Of a stretch of DNA of 64,000 bases, positions 43,023 to 52,110 are shown piece after piece. The notes beneath the pieces were generated by a model. It had not been told where the DNA came from, ran no database searches, and saw only the letters and a program-made list of their open reading frames with translations. The DNA lies in contig NZ_CADIKC010000010.1 in NCBI RefSeq assembly GCF_902859805.1, positions 62,001 through 126,000 on the forward strand, read 5' to 3'. Source of the stretch: Paraburkholderia sediminicola. Lineage in GTDB: Bacteria > Pseudomonadota > Gammaproteobacteria > Burkholderiales > Burkholderiaceae. A program made the position numbers and the translations under genes. Numbering within the stretch: the stretch's first letter is position 1; the number at the start of each line of letters is the position of its first letter.

Positions 43023-43892
43023 ATGAAACAACACCTCGTTCGATGCATGTACGCGGCGGCCAGTTTGCTCGCGCTGCCAGCAGTGGCGTCCGCGCAGTCG
43101 CAGGCCTATACGAACGGCACGGTCAATGTGCGCGCCGGGCCGGCTTCGGATTATCCGGTCGTGACGCAGTTGCCGGGCGGTGTCCCGGTTAGCGTGATGG
43201 GGTGCATCAGCAACTATCAATGGTGTGACGTCGCCGCTCCGAATCTGCGTGGTTGGGTCTATGCGGCGCGACTCAGCTATCCCTATCAAGGCAGCAATGT
43301 GCCGGTGATGAGTTACGGCACCGTGATCGGCTTGCCGATCGTGACGTTCTCGATCGGCACCTACTGGGGCAATTATTATCGCGGCCGGCCATGGTACGGC
43401 CAGCAGTCCCGCTGGGCACATCATCCACCGCCGCCACCTCCGAGACCCGGGGCCGGACGCCCACCAGGAGGGCGTCCGCCGTCCGGGAATGCGGGTGGTC
43501 GGCCGCCGGGCGGTCGACCACCGGATAATGCCGGCGGACGTCCAACGGGCGGGCAGCAGGGCAACGGAGGTGGACGTCCTCCGGGCGGACAGCAGGGCAA
43601 TGGAGGTGGACGCCCACCGGGCGGACAGCAGGGCAATGGAGGTGGACGCCCACCGGGCGGACAGCAGGGCAATGGAGGTGGACGTCCTCCGGGCGGGCAA
43701 CAGGGCAATGGAGGTGGACGTCCACCGGGCGGGCAGCAGGGCAATGGAGGTGGACGCCCGTCAGGCGGCCAACAGCAGCAGGGCAATGCAGGCGGCCGCC
43801 CACAGGGAGGTCAGCAAGGCGGCGGGAATAACCGTCCTCAAGGTGGGTCTCAACAGGGCGGCGGTCGGCCGCCAGGAAGTGGAAACAACTGA
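43023..43892 (+). CDS. exported SH3-domain protein with Gly/Pro/Gln repeat tail
   Basis: 289 aa from ATG 43023. A signal peptide ends SAQS. A bacterial SH3 domain (about 25-85: TNGTVNVRAGPASDYPVVTQ, GWVYAARLSY) is followed by a short hydrophobic linker and a repetitive tail from about 140. The tail is built of 12-residue units of the form GRPPGGQQGNGG, then degenerate GGxPQGGQQ. SH3b domains bind cell wall or proteins; the tail is probably disordered and can vary in length. Confidence 0.85.
   Translation: MKQHLVRCMYAAASLLALPAVASAQSQAYTNGTVNVRAGPASDYPVVTQLPGGVPVSVMGCISNYQWCDVAAPNLRGWVYAARLSYPYQGSNVPVMSYGTVIGLPIVTFSIGTYWGNYYRGRPWYGQQSRWAHHPPPPPPRPGAGRPPGGRPPSGNAGGRPPGGRPPDNAGGRPTGGQQGNGGGRPPGGQQGNGGGRPPGGQQGNGGGRPPGGQQGNGGGRPPGGQQGNGGGRPPGGQQGNGGGRPSGGQQQQGNAGGRPQGGQQGGGNNRPQGGSQQGGGRPPGSGNN
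43536..43751. repeat. six 36-bp tandem repeats in the SH3 protein gene
   Basis: Six consecutive 36-bp units start at 43536, 43572, 43608, 43644, 43680 and 43716 and encode the 12-residue motif GRPxGGQQGNGG. Units differ by a few synonymous bases. Being in frame, copy-number change alters tail length without frameshift. Confidence 0.9.
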
Positions 43893-43930
43893 GGCAACGT
43901 GGACCGGTCCATCCGATCCACCCATTCCCT

Positions 43931-44794
43931 TCAGTAAGCCGCGTTCAGAAACGCCGAACTGACTGCTCGCAAGGTTTCCTGCGAGCGCGGGTCGCTTAGC
44001 CGCGTATGCAGTACCACTTTCGATACCGGCAGCGGCGGCAGGCCGAGTTGCTCACCGACCTCCACCGCTCCCGCCGGTGCCACGCGCTGAGCCAGCGCGG
44101 CCACCGCGAGCCCTGCGCTGACGGCAGCGCCGACAGCCATCACGCCTCCGCCAACAAACACCTCGGTCCACGCAATTCCGGCCGCATCGAGCGCGTCCGT
44201 GGCAATCGCGCGAATCCCGCATGGCGCGGCGAGCGTCGCCAGCTTCAGCGGCTGCCCCTCACGATGCTGCCAGCCCGGCGCCGCGAACCAGCCGAGCCGC
44301 TCCTCAGCCAGCAGTTGCCCGTCGCTGCGATCACCTTCGCGGCGGCCGATCGCCGCGTCGACTTCACCCCGCTCAAACCACGCAAGCACATCGCGTGAAG
44401 CGGCAATGCGCACCTCGATGACGAGCAGCGGATCGTAAGCCGCGAGCCGCCCCAGCAGCGCCGGCAGATTCGGCCCTGCCACGTGGTCGCTGATGCCGAG
44501 CTTGAGCCGGCGTTCCGGCGCTTCGGCGGTCCCCGCGAGCGCTCGTTCATGAGCGAGCAGCAATTGCCGGGCGGCGCCGATGAAAGCGTCACCGCGCGGC
44601 GAGAGCCTCACTGCGCGCGGTGTGCGTTCCAGCAAGCGGTAACCCAGACGCGCTTCGAGCCGTTTGAGCTTGAGGCTCATCGCGGCTTGCGACGTGTCCA
44701 TGACTTCGGCGGCGCGCGTGAAGCTGCCGAGATCCGCGACCAGCACGAAGGCCTGGATCGCATCCAGATCGAGAGGACGGGCAAGGGTGCTCAT
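43931..44794 (-). CDS. LysR family regulator
   Basis: 287 aa from ATG 44794. HTH LDAIQAFVLVADLGSFTRAA, SQAAMSLKLKRLEARLGYRL. Substrate-binding domain from about 90. Divergent from the DUF4865 gene; the pair is a common arrangement, so it probably regulates that gene. Confidence 0.92.
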   Translation of the reverse strand: MSTLARPLDLDAIQAFVLVADLGSFTRAAEVMDTSQAAMSLKLKRLEARLGYRLLERTPRAVRLSPRGDAFIGAARQLLLAHERALAGTAEAPERRLKLGISDHVAGPNLPALLGRLAAYDPLLVIEVRIAASRDVLAWFERGEVDAAIGRREGDRSDGQLLAEERLGWFAAPGWQHREGQPLKLATLAAPCGIRAIATDALDAAGIAWTEVFVGGGVMAVGAAVSAGLAVAALAQRVAPAGAVEVGEQLGLPPLPVSKVVLHTRLSDPRSQETLRAVSSAFLNAAY

Positions 44795-44802
44795 ATCGAA
44801 AC

Positions 44803-44819
44803 TTTATCGCAGATATAAA
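44803..44819. promoter_or_regulatory. candidate LysR box
   Basis: TTTAT-N7-ATAAA, containing a T-N11-A inverted repeat, lies in the 95-bp divergent region between the LysR and DUF4865 genes. Confidence 0.5.
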
Positions 44820-44889
44820 CCACCATATCTTGATGTAATGATTGCGCCGGCGCAAGCTCACACTCAGTCGAAACCACGAGGAGTTCGCC

Positions 44890-45456
44890 ATGCTTGCCAA
44901 ACAGTATTCGCACCGCCTGCCGTCTACCTATGACATGGGGATTATCCGCGAGCGCGCGACGCGGCGCGGCCCGCTGTGGGACGCGACCGAAGGTCTGGGA
45001 TTCAAGGCTTTCGTCGTCCGTGAACGGGGCCGCTACGGCGCCACCGCGAACGTGTATTCCGCGGTGTACCTGTGGCTCGACGCCGGGCAGACCGCCGACT
45101 TCTTCATGGGCTCGCGTTTTCAGAACGTAATCGACGACTTCGGCCGTCCCGACGTCGAAACCTGGCTGCCGCTCGATGCACGCAAGGGGCCGGCGCAACG
45201 GGCGCTCGCGTTGTATCGCGAGGAACAGCCGATCGGCGACCAGGACAACCGCGCCGAGTTGCGCGCCACATTGATCGAACAGAACCGCCGCATCGCGGAG
45301 CAGGACGATACGGTCGCCGTGGTCTCCGCACTCGATGTCGCCAACTGGAAGCTGATCCGTTTCACGCTGTCGTCGTCGGCGCCGGTCGCCGCGGCGGGGC
45401 GCACGGTCTACGAGGTGCTGCACCTCGCGCGGCCGGGCGTCGCGAGCCTGAAGTGA
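44890..45456 (+). CDS. DUF4865 family protein
   Basis: 188 aa from ATG 44890 with GAGGAG upstream. MLAKQYSHRLPSTYDMGIIR and FKAFVVRERGRYGATANVYS, then LYREEQPIGDQDNRAELRAT. Recognised as DUF4865, a family of unknown reaction usually next to a LysR gene. Cytosolic. Its stop overlaps a possible small downstream gene. Confidence 0.8.
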   Translation: MLAKQYSHRLPSTYDMGIIRERATRRGPLWDATEGLGFKAFVVRERGRYGATANVYSAVYLWLDAGQTADFFMGSRFQNVIDDFGRPDVETWLPLDARKGPAQRALALYREEQPIGDQDNRAELRATLIEQNRRIAEQDDTVAVVSALDVANWKLIRFTLSSSAPVAAAGRTVYEVLHLARPGVASLK

Positions 45457-45668
45457 GCGCTAGCGGGGCGTGCAACGGCAGGGCGGCTGAGATCGGTTCG
45501 ACAGCCGCGCCGATGGCCCCTGCACAGCCTGTGCGGCTAGCGCCGCTCGATATCCGTGTGGCGCTGGCCGCGCATCTGGCAGGGCTGGCGCTGACGATGG
45601 CCGCGATCGTCGGCTGCACCATGCTCATCGTCCTAATGGGGCAGTCGCTTCATTGGCTGACCGGCTAG
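45453..45668 (+). CDS. possible 71-aa single-pass membrane protein
   Basis: GTG at 45453 overlaps the DUF4865 stop (GTGA). The frame has one hydrophobic helix (VALAAHLAGLALTMAAIVGC) near the C-terminus. An internal ATG at 45513 would give a shorter form. Translational coupling makes it plausible, but nothing else supports it. Confidence 0.45.
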   Translation: MSASGACNGRAAEIGSTAAPMAPAQPVRLAPLDIRVALAAHLAGLALTMAAIVGCTMLIVLMGQSLHWLTG

Positions 45669-45779
45669 TCGGTCACACGCTTTGCGCGCTATGCATCGAG
45701 ACTAAAGTGCGCTAGCCTCGCGTAAACCCCGGTGTGCCGCTTACACTAACTTGCCGATGTGGGGTTAGGGGGCGCACAT

Positions 45780-48089
45780 ATGACACGCGAAGCGACATCA
45801 GATTTCACGATGGGAGCAACGCCTGAAGGCACCCGCTACGGGCCGGATCAGGCCGAGGGGGTGTTGGCGTCGGAGCGTACGGTGTTACGGCTGATTACCC
45901 GCAACACACCGCTGCCGGAATTGCTTGACGAAGTATGCCGCCGCGCGGAAGCGCTGCTGGGCGATGGCGCGACCTGTTCGATCCTCTTACTGGATGCGGA
46001 CGGCATACGCGCACGCGTGGGCGGCGCGCCTTCGCTGCCGGCGCACTTCAGTGCCGCGATCGACGGCGTGCCGATCGGCCCGCGAGCCGGGTCGTGCGGT
46101 ACCGCGATGTACGAGCGGCGCATGGTCGCCGTCGAAGATATCGAAACCGATCCGCTGTGGACCGATTTTCGGCACCTAGCGTTGCCGCTCGGTTTCCGCG
46201 CGTGCTGGTCGGTGCCGTTTGAAAACGATGCCGGCGCGGTGCTGGGTGCGTTCGCGGTCTATCACCGCACGTCGCGCCGGCCAAGTCCCGAAGAAGCGGC
46301 GATGCTTCACGACATCAGCCACAGTGTCGGTCTCGCCGTTCATCAGGACGCGATGGCGCAACGCCTCGCGCACAGCGAGGAGCATCACCGGCTGGTCGTC
46401 AACCATCTCAACGAAGGCATCATCGTGCAGTCGCGCGAGGGCGTGGTGCTGGCCTGCAATCCGAGTGCGCAACGCATACTGCGGGCGAGCGCCGACCTGG
46501 TCGGCCGCGATATTTTGACGGTGATGGTGCGCGCGTATCACGAGGACGGTTCGATTGTGACCGACGCCGATCGTCCGACCAGTCAGGTGCTGGAGACCGG
46601 CAAATCGAAGCTCGGCGTCACGATCGGCCTGGAGCTGACGGACGGCGATGTCGTCTGGATTACTGAGAATGTCGTGCCGATCATCAAGCCGGGCGACGCC
46701 GAACCCAGCTCGGTGCTGATCTCGTTCACCGACATCGGCCCGGTGCGCGAAGCACAACGGCAGCTCAAGTTTCTGGCCACCCGCGATCCGCTCACCGGCC
46801 TTTACAACCGCGCCTATCTGGCCGAGCGGATGCGCGATCTGTTCACGCCGGGTGAGGTGGCGGGCATGGGCGAGCTGGCGCGGGTCGCCGTGCTGTTCGT
46901 CGATCTGGACGGTTTCAAGAAGGTCAACGACACCGCCGGTCACGAGGCCGGCGATGCGCTTCTGTGTAGCGTGGCGGAGCGGCTGTCGGGGTGCGTCGCG
47001 CGCGACGATACGCTTGCGCGCGTGGGCGGCGACGAATTCGTGATCGTGGTCAGCGCTTACGAAAACACGGGCCGGCTGATCGCGCTCGCCCAGCGCATTC
47101 TCGACACGATCGCAGTACCGTTCGCGGTGGCGGACAACGAGTACTACATGGGTGCGTCGATCGGCATCAGTCTGTTTCCCGAGGACGGCCAGGACGTGCC
47201 CACGTTGATGCGCAACGCCGACTCGGCGATGTATCACGCGAAACAATGCGGCCGCAACAATTTTCAGTTCTTCACCGCTGAGCTGAATCGGCATCTGCAA
47301 CGCCGCTTCATGATCGAGCAGGCGTTGCGGCGCGCCCTCGCCACGGATGAACTGAGCCTCGTGTATCAGCCGATCGTCGATAGCCAGGACGGGCGCACGA
47401 TCGGCGCCGAGGCGCTGCTGCGCTGGTACAACGCCGAGCTGGGCAATGTCTCGCCGGTGGAATTCATCCCCGTGGCCGAAGACGCTGGCCTGATCGTCGA
47501 GATCGGTTCCTGGGTGCTGGCGCGGGCCTGCGAGCAGGTCGCGCAATGGCGGCGCACGCTGGCGCCGGATCTGATCGTCGCGGTGAATCTGTCGCCGCGG
47601 CAGTTCAAAGGCGGGCTGGTGGAGCGGATCGAGCGCTGTCTCGAACAGTCCGGGCTCGAGCCGGCGGCGCTGGAACTGGAGATTACCGAGCGGCTGTTGA
47701 TGAGCGACAGCGACGCCGTTCTGCCGATGCTCACGGCGTTGAGCGCGATGGGCGTGCGGATTTCCGTCGACGATTTCGGCACCGGTTATTCGTCGCTGTC
47801 GTATCTGAAGCGGTTTCCGCTGCATAACCTGAAGATCGACCGTTCCTTCGTCGCGGGCTTGCCGGATCATCGCGATTCGATCGCGATCACGCAGGCGGTG
47901 GTGGCGATGGCCCATTCGCTCGGCATGAATGTCACGGCCGAAGGCGTGGAAACCGCCGAGCAGGCGGCGTTTTTGCGCGGGATCGCTTGCGACAAGCAGC
48001 AGGGGTATTTTTATAGCCGGCCTGTGGGGGCGAGCGCTTATGCGCGAAGCTTGCATGACGCGCAGGTGGGGCTGGCCAGCGCTTCATAG
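45780..48089 (+). CDS. GAF-PAS-GGDEF-EAL cyclic-di-GMP enzyme
   Basis: 769 aa from ATG 45780 with a G-rich ribosome site. GAF domain about 30-175, PAS about 195-320, GGDEF about 335-490 with an intact GGDEF signature (about 415) and EAL about 515-760 with intact EALLRW (about 543) and DDFGTGYSSLSYLKRF. Both cyclase and phosphodiesterase active sites look complete, so net activity cannot be predicted. Cytosolic; no membrane segment. Confidence 0.93.
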   Translation: MTREATSDFTMGATPEGTRYGPDQAEGVLASERTVLRLITRNTPLPELLDEVCRRAEALLGDGATCSILLLDADGIRARVGGAPSLPAHFSAAIDGVPIGPRAGSCGTAMYERRMVAVEDIETDPLWTDFRHLALPLGFRACWSVPFENDAGAVLGAFAVYHRTSRRPSPEEAAMLHDISHSVGLAVHQDAMAQRLAHSEEHHRLVVNHLNEGIIVQSREGVVLACNPSAQRILRASADLVGRDILTVMVRAYHEDGSIVTDADRPTSQVLETGKSKLGVTIGLELTDGDVVWITENVVPIIKPGDAEPSSVLISFTDIGPVREAQRQLKFLATRDPLTGLYNRAYLAERMRDLFTPGEVAGMGELARVAVLFVDLDGFKKVNDTAGHEAGDALLCSVAERLSGCVARDDTLARVGGDEFVIVVSAYENTGRLIALAQRILDTIAVPFAVADNEYYMGASIGISLFPEDGQDVPTLMRNADSAMYHAKQCGRNNFQFFTAELNRHLQRRFMIEQALRRALATDELSLVYQPIVDSQDGRTIGAEALLRWYNAELGNVSPVEFIPVAEDAGLIVEIGSWVLARACEQVAQWRRTLAPDLIVAVNLSPRQFKGGLVERIERCLEQSGLEPAALELEITERLLMSDSDAVLPMLTALSAMGVRISVDDFGTGYSSLSYLKRFPLHNLKIDRSFVAGLPDHRDSIAITQAVVAMAHSLGMNVTAEGVETAEQAAFLRGIACDKQQGYFYSRPVGASAYARSLHDAQVGLASAS

Positions 48090-48321
48090 CGATCCTGACG
48101 TCTCGGGCCACCGTCGCTGGCTCCCCAATTCCACTTTGGCCGAGGGGCTAATTCAGCCAACGAATCCTGCGGCCGCGGGGGTCCAGATTCGATTGTTCAG
48201 ATTCGCAAACAAGTGCCTTCGCGTTCCCGGTATTTATCCGCGGCTCTCGTCTCCCTAAAATCCTCCCATCGAATATACATTCCGCGTCGTGCCAGAACGG
48301 CCCAGCGCGATGGGAGCCGTT

Positions 48322-48510
48322 ATGCCAGCCTTAATTCAGAATCAGCTTTATCGACCCGCGGTGATCCTGCCGATGGTCGCCCTCATGCAGGTGATGGTGT
48401 CGCAGGATTTCAACCTCGGCCAGGTTGGTTGGGTCGTCGCAGCACGCGGCGCGCAGGCCGCGCTGCAACGCTCGCGCGAGTTGATCTGCGCCGTGCATTG
48501 CCACGCCTGA
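48322..48510 (+). CDS. possible 62-aa hydrophobic protein
   Basis: ATG 48322 with GGGAG upstream. QNQLYRPAVILPMVALMQVM followed by VSQDFNLGQVGWVVAARGAQ. A short amphipathic/hydrophobic stretch is visible. No family is recognised. The 232 bp before it and 219 bp after it hold no supported gene. Confidence 0.4.
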   Translation: MPALIQNQLYRPAVILPMVALMQVMVSQDFNLGQVGWVVAARGAQAALQRSRELICAVHCHA

Positions 48511-48625
48511 AAACAGTCAGCCGGGGCGCAATTCCCACCAATTGGCCGCGCCGGTTCATCGACGGCGCGAAAACAGATCGGCAGCCGGCGCGCGAACGTC
48601 ACCGCGCTTGATGGAAACAGCGGGA

Positions 48626-48655
48626 AACAACGAGAAGCAACGAGAAGCAACCAGA
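48626..48655. repeat. 10-bp tandem repeat AACGAGAAGC
   Basis: About three copies of AACGAGAAGC, the last degenerate, just before the flavoprotein gene at 48730. Short and of uncertain role. Confidence 0.5.
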
Positions 48656-48729
48656 AGGAGCGATAGCGGCAACGCGAGGCGCTGAGGGTAAGATGCTACG
48701 ACCAGCACCCCAGCCTCGGGAGATCTGCC

Positions 48730-50130
48730 ATGCCACAGCACTTCGACGCAGTCGTGATCGGTACGGGACAAGGTGGGACGCCGCTCGCTGTCCGTCTCGG
48801 TCAAAGCGGCCGCAAAACCGCGGTGATCGAACGCGGGGCCTTCGGCGGAACCTGCGTGAATGTCGGTTGCACACCCACCAAGTCGTATGTGGCCAGCGCC
48901 CGCGCAGCCCACGTGGCGCGGCACGCCGCGGACCTGGGCGTACAGCTGGGCGGCGCGGTCAGCGTCGATCTGGCAGCGGTCAAGGCGCGCAAGGACAAAA
49001 TCATTGGCCAATCGCGCGACGGCGTCGAGAAATGGCTGCGCGGCGCGGATAACGTCACCGTCTTCACCGGCCACGCGCGCTTTACGGGCGCGCATACGCT
49101 CGCCATCAGCGGCCCGGACGGCTCGGTGCGCGACGAACTCAGCGCCGACGAAATCTTCATCAATACCGGTACGCGCGCCGTCGTGCCGCCGCTCAAAGGG
49201 CTTGAGCGCGTTCGCTACTACACCAACTCCAACCTGCTCGAACTGACGGAATTGCCGGACCATCTGGCGATTGTCGGCGGCAGCTATATCGCGCTCGAAT
49301 TCGCGCAGATTTTTCGCCGCTTCGGCAGCCGGGTGACGGTGCTGGTGCGCGGCGAGCGCGTGCTGACGCGCGAAGATGCCGACTTCGCCAACTCCGTGCA
49401 GAAGGTGTTGGCGCGTGAAGGGATCGAGTTTGTCTTCGGCGTGCAGCCTTCGCGGGTCGAACCGCATCCGCATCACGAGAACGAGGTGTGCATCGGCTTC
49501 GAGCAGAACGTTCCCGCGCTCGAAGCGTCGCACCTGTTGTTCGCCACTGGCCGTGAACCGAACACCGACGACCTCGGCCTCGACGTGGCCGGCATCGCGA
49601 CGGACAAGCACGGCATGATTCCCGTCGACGGCCAGCTGCGCACCAACGTGCCTGGCGTCTGGGCGATCGGTGACATCAACGGACGCGGCGCCTTTACCCA
49701 CACGTCCTACGATGATTTTCAGATCGTCGCCGCCAATCTGCTCGACGGCGGCGCGCGCAGTGTCGATACGCGGATCATGACGTATGCGGTGTTCGTCGAC
49801 CCGCCGCTCGCGCGCGTCGGGCTCTCGGAGGCCGACGTGCGCAAAGCCGGCCGTGAAGCGCTGATCGCCACCATGCCGATGACGCGGGTGGGCCGCGCGC
49901 GCGAACGCGGCGAGACCGACGGTTTCATGAAGGTGCTGGTCGACCCGCAAAGCAGGCAGATTCTTGGCGCGGCGATCCACGGCATCGAAGGCGACGAAGC
50001 GCTGCACACGTTCATCGACATCATGACGGCCGGCGCGCCGTATCCGACCCTGGAGTACGCCATGCACATTCATCCGACCATCAGCGAACTGGTGCCGACC
50101 TTGCTCGATGGCCTCAAGCCGATGAAATGA
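48730..50130 (+). CDS. mercuric-reductase-like FAD disulfide oxidoreductase
   Basis: 466 aa. FAD site VVIGTGQGGTPLAVRLGQSG, redox pair in GGTCVNVGCTPTK, NAD site LAIVGGSYIALEFAQIFRRF, second FAD site GVWAIGDINGRGAFTHTS and C-terminal dimerisation region with HIHPTISE. It has no heavy-metal domain and no mer neighbours, so the substrate is probably not mercury. ATGA overlap at its end with a cupin frame, but the cupin start is probably downstream. Confidence 0.9.
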   Translation: MPQHFDAVVIGTGQGGTPLAVRLGQSGRKTAVIERGAFGGTCVNVGCTPTKSYVASARAAHVARHAADLGVQLGGAVSVDLAAVKARKDKIIGQSRDGVEKWLRGADNVTVFTGHARFTGAHTLAISGPDGSVRDELSADEIFINTGTRAVVPPLKGLERVRYYTNSNLLELTELPDHLAIVGGSYIALEFAQIFRRFGSRVTVLVRGERVLTREDADFANSVQKVLAREGIEFVFGVQPSRVEPHPHHENEVCIGFEQNVPALEASHLLFATGREPNTDDLGLDVAGIATDKHGMIPVDGQLRTNVPGVWAIGDINGRGAFTHTSYDDFQIVAANLLDGGARSVDTRIMTYAVFVDPPLARVGLSEADVRKAGREALIATMPMTRVGRARERGETDGFMKVLVDPQSRQILGAAIHGIEGDEALHTFIDIMTAGAPYPTLEYAMHIHPTISELVPTLLDGLKPMK

Positions 50131-50219
50131 GCAGTGCGCCCGATCGCAAACCGGGGCCGGGCGCTCTGGGCGAAAACGCGCAGCGAACTCGGGCAGCGAG
50201 CATAGCCGGAGCACAAGCG

Positions 50220-50567
50220 ATGAAACGCACGATCAGCAGCGGCAACCTCTTCGATCCCGGCGCGCCAGCGGGCCCTGACGAACAGATCGACGCGCTCGTG
50301 GAAGAGGCCGGCGTGAGCATCGAACGGATCGTCTCGCGGGGGCACGCAAGCCCGCCGGACTTCTGGTATGACAGTCCGCGCGCCGAGTGGGTCGTGCTGC
50401 TGAGCGGCGCGGCGGCGCTCGAATTCGAAGGCAAGCCTGAGCTGCATCCGATGAAACCGGGCGACCACGTGCTGATCGACGCACATCGCCGGCATCGGGT
50501 GGCATGGACCAGCGACGCCGAGCCTAGCGTGTGGCTGGCGGTGTACTACCCTGGCGTTTGCCAGTAA
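50220..50567 (+). CDS. cupin-domain protein
   Basis: 115 aa from ATG 50220, preceded by GGAG; a longer frame from 50127 overlaps the upstream stop. N-terminus KRTISSGNLFDPG, then IERIVSRGHASPPDFWYDSP, EWVVLLSGAAALEFEG and HPMKPGDHVLIDAHRRHRVA, a single cupin barrel with metal His candidates. Function not readable. Confidence 0.8.
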   Translation: MKRTISSGNLFDPGAPAGPDEQIDALVEEAGVSIERIVSRGHASPPDFWYDSPRAEWVVLLSGAAALEFEGKPELHPMKPGDHVLIDAHRRHRVAWTSDAEPSVWLAVYYPGVCQ

Positions 50568-50635
50568 CCGATAGCTGAGATCACGTCGCCATAACGGGAT
50601 TAAACTCGAACTGGCACGTATCCTGGAGCGAGATC

Positions 50636-50953
50636 ATGAATGATGCTGACCCCAAAAGCACTTTTCGCGGTCTTCCGTTGACCCCGGAACAGGACGCGGA
50701 AGTCAGACACTACATAAAAAAGCAGAAGCAGCAGGGCGCGGCGTGGGACACGCCGGAACTGGCGTCCATGCTTCGCGACATGCTGGAACCGCCGGGCGAC
50801 GACGACGGAGAATTCGATCCCGATTTCGACGAAACGAAAGCCGCCGCGGAACGTGCGGCGGCCTCGATCGACGAGGCGATGGATCCGATCGAGGCGAGCG
50901 AAGAGCGCAACGCCGCGATGGAGATCGAGGCCATGAAGGGCTTAAGACGCTGA
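50636..50953 (+). CDS. unknown 105-aa acidic protein
   Basis: Starts at ATG 50636. GLPLTPEQDAEVRHYIKKQK then a very acidic middle and helical C-terminus. No motif recognised; strongly charged, probably soluble. Confidence 0.6.
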   Translation: MNDADPKSTFRGLPLTPEQDAEVRHYIKKQKQQGAAWDTPELASMLRDMLEPPGDDDGEFDPDFDETKAAAERAAASIDEAMDPIEASEERNAAMEIEAMKGLRR

Positions 50954-51052
50954 GCCTGCATTGCATCGCATCGCATGCAGAACCACTGACGAGCGGCGTT
51001 GATCGACCCGACGGGAGAAGGTCGCGAGTCCACCACGGATCAGGAAAACAAC

Positions 51053-51439
51053 ATGAGCATCAGCATCGTCCAGCTTGGGTCTCCGAGAGCGGCCGACGAA
51101 GGACTGCGTATCGGCACCGTTCGGCGGCCGCCACGCGGCGTACCCCGGGCCGAATTCGCCACCCGCGACTACTACGATGTGTGGCTGCCCAATCTGTCGC
51201 CTGACGCGGAGCTGGTCAAGGAAGCAAAGGCGGTGACGAGCGACCGCGATTGGGCCGCGTTTGCGAAAAAATTCCGCGCAGAGATGAATGGCGGCGATGC
51301 CAGCAAGGTGCTGGACCTGCTTGCCGCCTTATCGAAAACGACTAACTTTTCCGTCGGTTGCTATTGCGACGACGAAAGCCGCTGCCATCGCAGCATTCTT
51401 CGTCAGTTGTTGGACGAGCGGGGTGCGCTGATAAGGTGA
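51053..51439 (+). CDS. DUF488 family protein
   Basis: 128 aa from ATG 51053 with AGGAAA upstream. SISIVQLGSPRAADEGLRIG, TRDYYDVWLPNLSPD and C-terminal VGCYCDDESRCHRSILRQLL, the cysteine-containing end typical of DUF488. Reaction unknown. Confidence 0.85.
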   Translation: MSISIVQLGSPRAADEGLRIGTVRRPPRGVPRAEFATRDYYDVWLPNLSPDAELVKEAKAVTSDRDWAAFAKKFRAEMNGGDASKVLDLLAALSKTTNFSVGCYCDDESRCHRSILRQLLDERGALIR

Positions 51440-51532
51440 GGCGTGCATGCGCCGCCGGCCGGCATTCGACAAGTCCCGTTGTCATCGCCGATAATCGGCG
51501 GCGTAGCGACTACACAATCAGGAAACCGACCG

Positions 51533-52108
51533 ATGGGCAAGGGACGCGTCGAAGCCTTCAGCGATGGCGTGATCGCCATCATCATCACGATCATGGTGCT
51601 CGAATTGAAGGTGCCGGACGGCTTCGATCTCGCCGCGCTGCGCCCCGTGATCCCCGTGTTCTGTGCCTACGTGCTGAGTTTTATCTACGTCGGCATCTAC
51701 TGGAACAATCACCACCACCTGTTCCATACCGTGCAGAAGGTCAACGGCGCGGTGCTCTGGGCCAATCTCCATCTGTTGTTCTGGCTCTCGCTGTTGCCGG
51801 CCGTCACGCATTGGGTCGGCGAAAACCATCTCGCCGCCTGGCCGACCGCGATGTACGGCGCCGTGCTGTTCATGTCGGCGATTGCGTATTTCATTCTGAC
51901 CCGCGTGCTGATCCGCGAGCACGGCACCGACTCGACGATCGCGAAGGCAGTCGGCAACGACTTCAAGGGCAAGGTGTCGGTCGTCATCTATCTGACCGGC
52001 ATGGCGCTGGCATTTGTTCAGCCGTGGCTCTCGGCTGCGCTCTACACGCTGGCGGCGGCCTGGTGGCTGATCCCTGACCGGCGTATCGAACATCTGATGG
52101 AAGCGTAA
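51533..52108 (+). CDS. TMEM175-family (DUF1211) membrane protein
   Basis: 191 aa from ATG 51533. The first helix carries RVEAFSDGVIAIIITIMVLE, the RxxxFSD motif of TMEM175-type potassium channels. Then SFIYVGIYWNNHHHLFHTV and further helices to about 185. Bacterial members are K+-conducting channels; transport was not tested here. Confidence 0.9.
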   Translation: MGKGRVEAFSDGVIAIIITIMVLELKVPDGFDLAALRPVIPVFCAYVLSFIYVGIYWNNHHHLFHTVQKVNGAVLWANLHLLFWLSLLPAVTHWVGENHLAAWPTAMYGAVLFMSAIAYFILTRVLIREHGTDSTIAKAVGNDFKGKVSVVIYLTGMALAFVQPWLSAALYTLAAAWWLIPDRRIEHLMEA

Positions 52109-52110
52109 GC

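Noticed and set aside
43421..43786. Proline-rich minus-strand protein
   Set aside because: Mirror of the SH3 protein's repeat tail; the plus-strand protein has a signal peptide and SH3 domain.
46176..48056. Long minus-strand open frame
   Set aside because: Shadow of the GGDEF-EAL gene on the other strand.
48730..50130. Genuine mercuric reductase
   Set aside because: It lacks a heavy-metal domain and the usual C-terminal vicinal cysteines, and no mer genes are near. Named only as reductase-like.
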